Shown one piece after another: positions 61,935-64,000 of a stretch of DNA of 64,000 nt. Numbering within the stretch: position 1 is the first letter of the stretch; every line of letters begins with the position of its first letter. Source of the DNA: Dyadobacter endophyticus (GTDB lineage: Bacteria; Bacteroidota; Bacteroidia; Cytophagales; Spirosomataceae); NCBI RefSeq assembly GCF_014641595.1, contig NZ_BMIA01000003.1, forward strand, positions 124,001-188,000. The letters run 5' to 3'. The notes under the pieces were generated by a model. That model did not search any database, was not told the origin of the DNA, and worked only from the letters and a program-made list of their open reading frames with translations. Position numbers and translations under genes: made by a program.

Positions 61935-63833
61935 ATGAACATGAAGACAGAAAAAACGCCGGAAACCATCACGCGTGCCCCGTTTCCAAATTCGCAGAAA
62001 ATATATGTTAAAGGGCAGATCCATGACATTTCCGTAGCAATGCGCGAGATTTCGCTGACTGATACGCGCATTCACGGCGGCGCGCGTCCGGGAAAACCAG
62101 GTGCGAGCGAGCCTAATGAACCGGTTACCGTTTACGACACCAGCGGCCCCTATACCGACCCGAATATTGAAATAGACGTCAAGAAAGGCCTTCCCGCATT
62201 ACGTGCGGAGTGGGTACGCGGTCGCGGGGACGTGGAGGAGCTGGAAACGATTTCTTCTGAATACGGCCGGATGCGCCTCGCCGATGCAAAACTGGATCAC
62301 TTGCGGTTCGCACATAATGCGAAGCCATTGCGCGCCAAAGCCGGAATGAACGTTTCCCAGCTGCATTATGCCAAAAAAGGCATTATCACACCTGAAATGG
62401 AATACATTGCCATCCGCGAAAACCAGCGAATCGACTTGCACTTGGCGTCTTTGAATGGCAAGGCAGGCGCTTTGGCACACCAGCACGCGGGCCACAGCTT
62501 CGGGGCAAATACGCCTAAAAGCCACATTACCGCTGAGTTTGTGAGAGAGGAGGTAGCCGCGGGAAGAGCGGTAATCCCCTCGAACATCAACCACCCTGAA
62601 AGCGAACCGATGGTCATCGGACGAAACTTCCTGGTGAAGATCAATGCCAATATCGGGAACTCGGCCGTATCGTCGAGCATTGAAGAAGAGGTGGAAAAAG
62701 CCGTTTGGGCTTGCCGCTGGGGTGCGGATACCATCATGGATTTGTCGACCGGCAAGAACATCCACGAAACGCGCGAGTGGATCATCCGCAATACGCCCGT
62801 ACCGATCGGTACCGTGCCCATTTACCAGGCTTTGGAAAAAGTAAACGGCAAAGCCGAAGATCTGACCTGGGAGCTTTTCCGCGATACATTAATCGAACAG
62901 GCCGAACAGGGCGTGGATTACTTCACAATCCATGCGGGCGTACTGCTGCGCTACATTCCCCTGACCGCCAAACGCATTACCGGAATTGTTTCGCGCGGCG
63001 GGTCAATTATGGCAAAATGGTGCCTTGCGCATCATAAAGAGAACTTCCTGTACACGCATTTCGAGGAAATATGCGAGATCATGAAGGCTTACGACGTGGC
63101 ATTCTCACTCGGCGACGGCCTGCGTCCCGGCAGCATTGCCGACGCCAACGACGCAGCGCAATTCTCGGAACTCGAAACACTGGGCGAACTGACCAAAATC
63201 GCCTGGAAACACGACGTGCAAACCATCATCGAAGGCCCCGGACACGTGCCGATGCATTTGATCAAGGAGAATATGGAGAAGCAGTTGCAGCACTGCCACG
63301 AAGCGCCATTCTACACGCTTGGACCACTGACGACCGATATTGCACCGGGTTATGACCACATTACCTCGGCGATTGGCGCGGCCATGATTGGCTGGTTCGG
63401 TACCGCCATGCTTTGCTACGTAACACCGAAGGAGCATTTGGGATTACCCAATAAAAAAGATGTAAAAGACGGCGTGATCACCTACAAGATTGCCGCCCAC
63501 GCCGCCGACCTCGCCAAAGGCCATCCCGGCGCGCAGTACCGCGACAATGCATTGAGCAAAGCCCGCTTCGAATTCCGATGGGAAGACCAGTTCAACCTCT
63601 CCCTCGACCCGGATACCGCTCGTGAATTCCACGACGAAACGCTTCCTGCCGAAGGAGCCAAAATCGCGCATTTCTGCTCAATGTGCGGCCCTAACTTCTG
63701 CTCGATGAAGATCACCCAGGATGTGCGCGACTATGCGGAGGAAAACGGGCTGGGGACGGAAGAAGCGGTCAGTGAAGGAATGCAACAGAAAGCCAGGGAG
63801 TTTGCGGAGAGGGGCAGTGAAATTTATTTGTAA
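61935..63833 (+). CDS. thiC: Phosphomethylpyrimidine synthase ThiC
   Basis: This 632-residue radical SAM enzyme converts 5-aminoimidazole ribotide into the pyrimidine HMP-P. Its C-terminal CSMCGPNFC supplies the CX2CX4C cysteines for the 4Fe-4S cluster. SRGGSIMAKWCLAHHKENFLYTHFEEICEIMKAYDVAFSLGDGLRPGSIADANDAAQF and EGPGHVPMHLIKENM (split here as two conserved blocks) are also classic. The long N-terminal domain (about 100 residues) is common in this group. The stop overlaps the next start by one base. Confidence 0.97.
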   Translation: MNMKTEKTPETITRAPFPNSQKIYVKGQIHDISVAMREISLTDTRIHGGARPGKPGASEPNEPVTVYDTSGPYTDPNIEIDVKKGLPALRAEWVRGRGDVEELETISSEYGRMRLADAKLDHLRFAHNAKPLRAKAGMNVSQLHYAKKGIITPEMEYIAIRENQRIDLHLASLNGKAGALAHQHAGHSFGANTPKSHITAEFVREEVAAGRAVIPSNINHPESEPMVIGRNFLVKINANIGNSAVSSSIEEEVEKAVWACRWGADTIMDLSTGKNIHETREWIIRNTPVPIGTVPIYQALEKVNGKAEDLTWELFRDTLIEQAEQGVDYFTIHAGVLLRYIPLTAKRITGIVSRGGSIMAKWCLAHHKENFLYTHFEEICEIMKAYDVAFSLGDGLRPGSIADANDAAQFSELETLGELTKIAWKHDVQTIIEGPGHVPMHLIKENMEKQLQHCHEAPFYTLGPLTTDIAPGYDHITSAIGAAMIGWFGTAMLCYVTPKEHLGLPNKKDVKDGVITYKIAAHAADLAKGHPGAQYRDNALSKARFEFRWEDQFNLSLDPDTAREFHDETLPAEGAKIAHFCSMCGPNFCSMKITQDVRDYAEENGLGTEEAVSEGMQQKAREFAERGSEIYL

Positions 63834-64000
63834 TGGAAGAATTGATTGTCATAACACATCCGGAAATGCTACCCGGGGAGGCTGGGATGATCAACCAGCT
63901 TCTCGCACACGGGCTCACGCGCCTGCATGTGCGTAAACCTGAGTCGACGGCGCCGGAGCTGCGTGCACTGCTCAAACAGATCGATCCGCAGTTCTGCGAA
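63833..64000 (+). CDS. Thiamine-phosphate-synthase-like protein, cut by window edge
   Basis: The ATG overlaps the thiC stop (TAATG). The first 56 codons read MEELIVITHPEMLPGEAGM and then INQLLAHGLTRLHVRKPES, where LHVRKP is the usual ThiE/TenI phosphate-loop lead-in. It is probably the Bacteroidota short thiamine phosphate synthase/TenI-like gene of the same operon. The sequence ends before the active site. Confidence 0.75.
   Translation, partial: MEELIVITHPEMLPGEAGMINQLLAHGLTRLHVRKPESTAPELRALLKQIDPQFCE

Noticed and set aside
1..64000. CRISPR arrays, tRNA or rRNA genes, prophage or insertion sequence
   Set aside because: No regularly spaced repeats, cloverleaf-like sequences, integrase or transposase frames were seen; a tRNAscan or IS search could still reveal something missed by eye.

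Overview
The window reads as chromosomal DNA of a Bacteroidota bacterium, most like a Dyadobacter/Spirosoma-type member of the Cytophagales. The evidence is three SusC/SusD outer-membrane pairs with STN-type receptors, three ECF sigma factors and three FecR anti-sigma factors, a type IX secretion sorting tail, Bacteroidota-type promoters (TTTG, then TAnnTTTG) and moderate GC. I saw no tRNA, rRNA, insertion sequence, prophage or CRISPR array.

Layout. 1-8200: a complete sigma / FecR / SusC / SusD regulon followed by a secreted endonuclease/exonuclease/phosphatase-fold enzyme. 8300-13560: a DUF4369-like protein, then on the minus strand three secreted proteins (a T9SS-tailed protein and two paralogues of about 545 residues). 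13670-13830: the decayed tail of an amidohydrolase gene. 13860-31000: mostly single housekeeping or accessory genes: an aromatic-rich secreted protein, MtgA, a DUF2851 protein, a CCA-adding-type enzyme, a HigBA-like pair, truncated haemoglobin, AMP nucleosidase, YceI with a MarR regulator, Maf, a GH13 enzyme, an SMP-30 lactonase, a GtrA-like protein, thiolase and an MHS-type transporter. 31200-33220: a CBM9-like protein and a lactonase.

33400-60620 is a catabolic super-locus. A second sigma/FecR/SusC/SusD set is followed by a SelA-like PLP enzyme, an amidohydrolase, a PQQ-type dehydrogenase fused to cytochrome c, a free cytochrome c, a second PQQ-type dehydrogenase and a RidA protein. A third sigma factor, an acyltransferase, a HicBA pair on the opposite strand and a third FecR/SusC/SusD set come next. 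An amidohydrolase paralogue, an RraA-family protein and a bile-acid/sodium-symporter-family carrier close the block. Nearly all the soluble enzymes carry export signals, including members of families that normally work in the cytoplasm (SelA-like, RidA, RraA). I read this as a possible periplasmic route in which an imported amino-sugar-like or amino-acid-like compound is oxidised, deacylated, deaminated and cleaved, and the product is taken in by the symporter. The substrate is inference only.

60620-64000: a GNAT acetyltransferase and intergenic repeats, then a thiamine operon with a recognisable promoter and TPP riboswitch upstream of thiS, thiC and the start of a thiamine-phosphate-synthase-like gene cut by the window edge.
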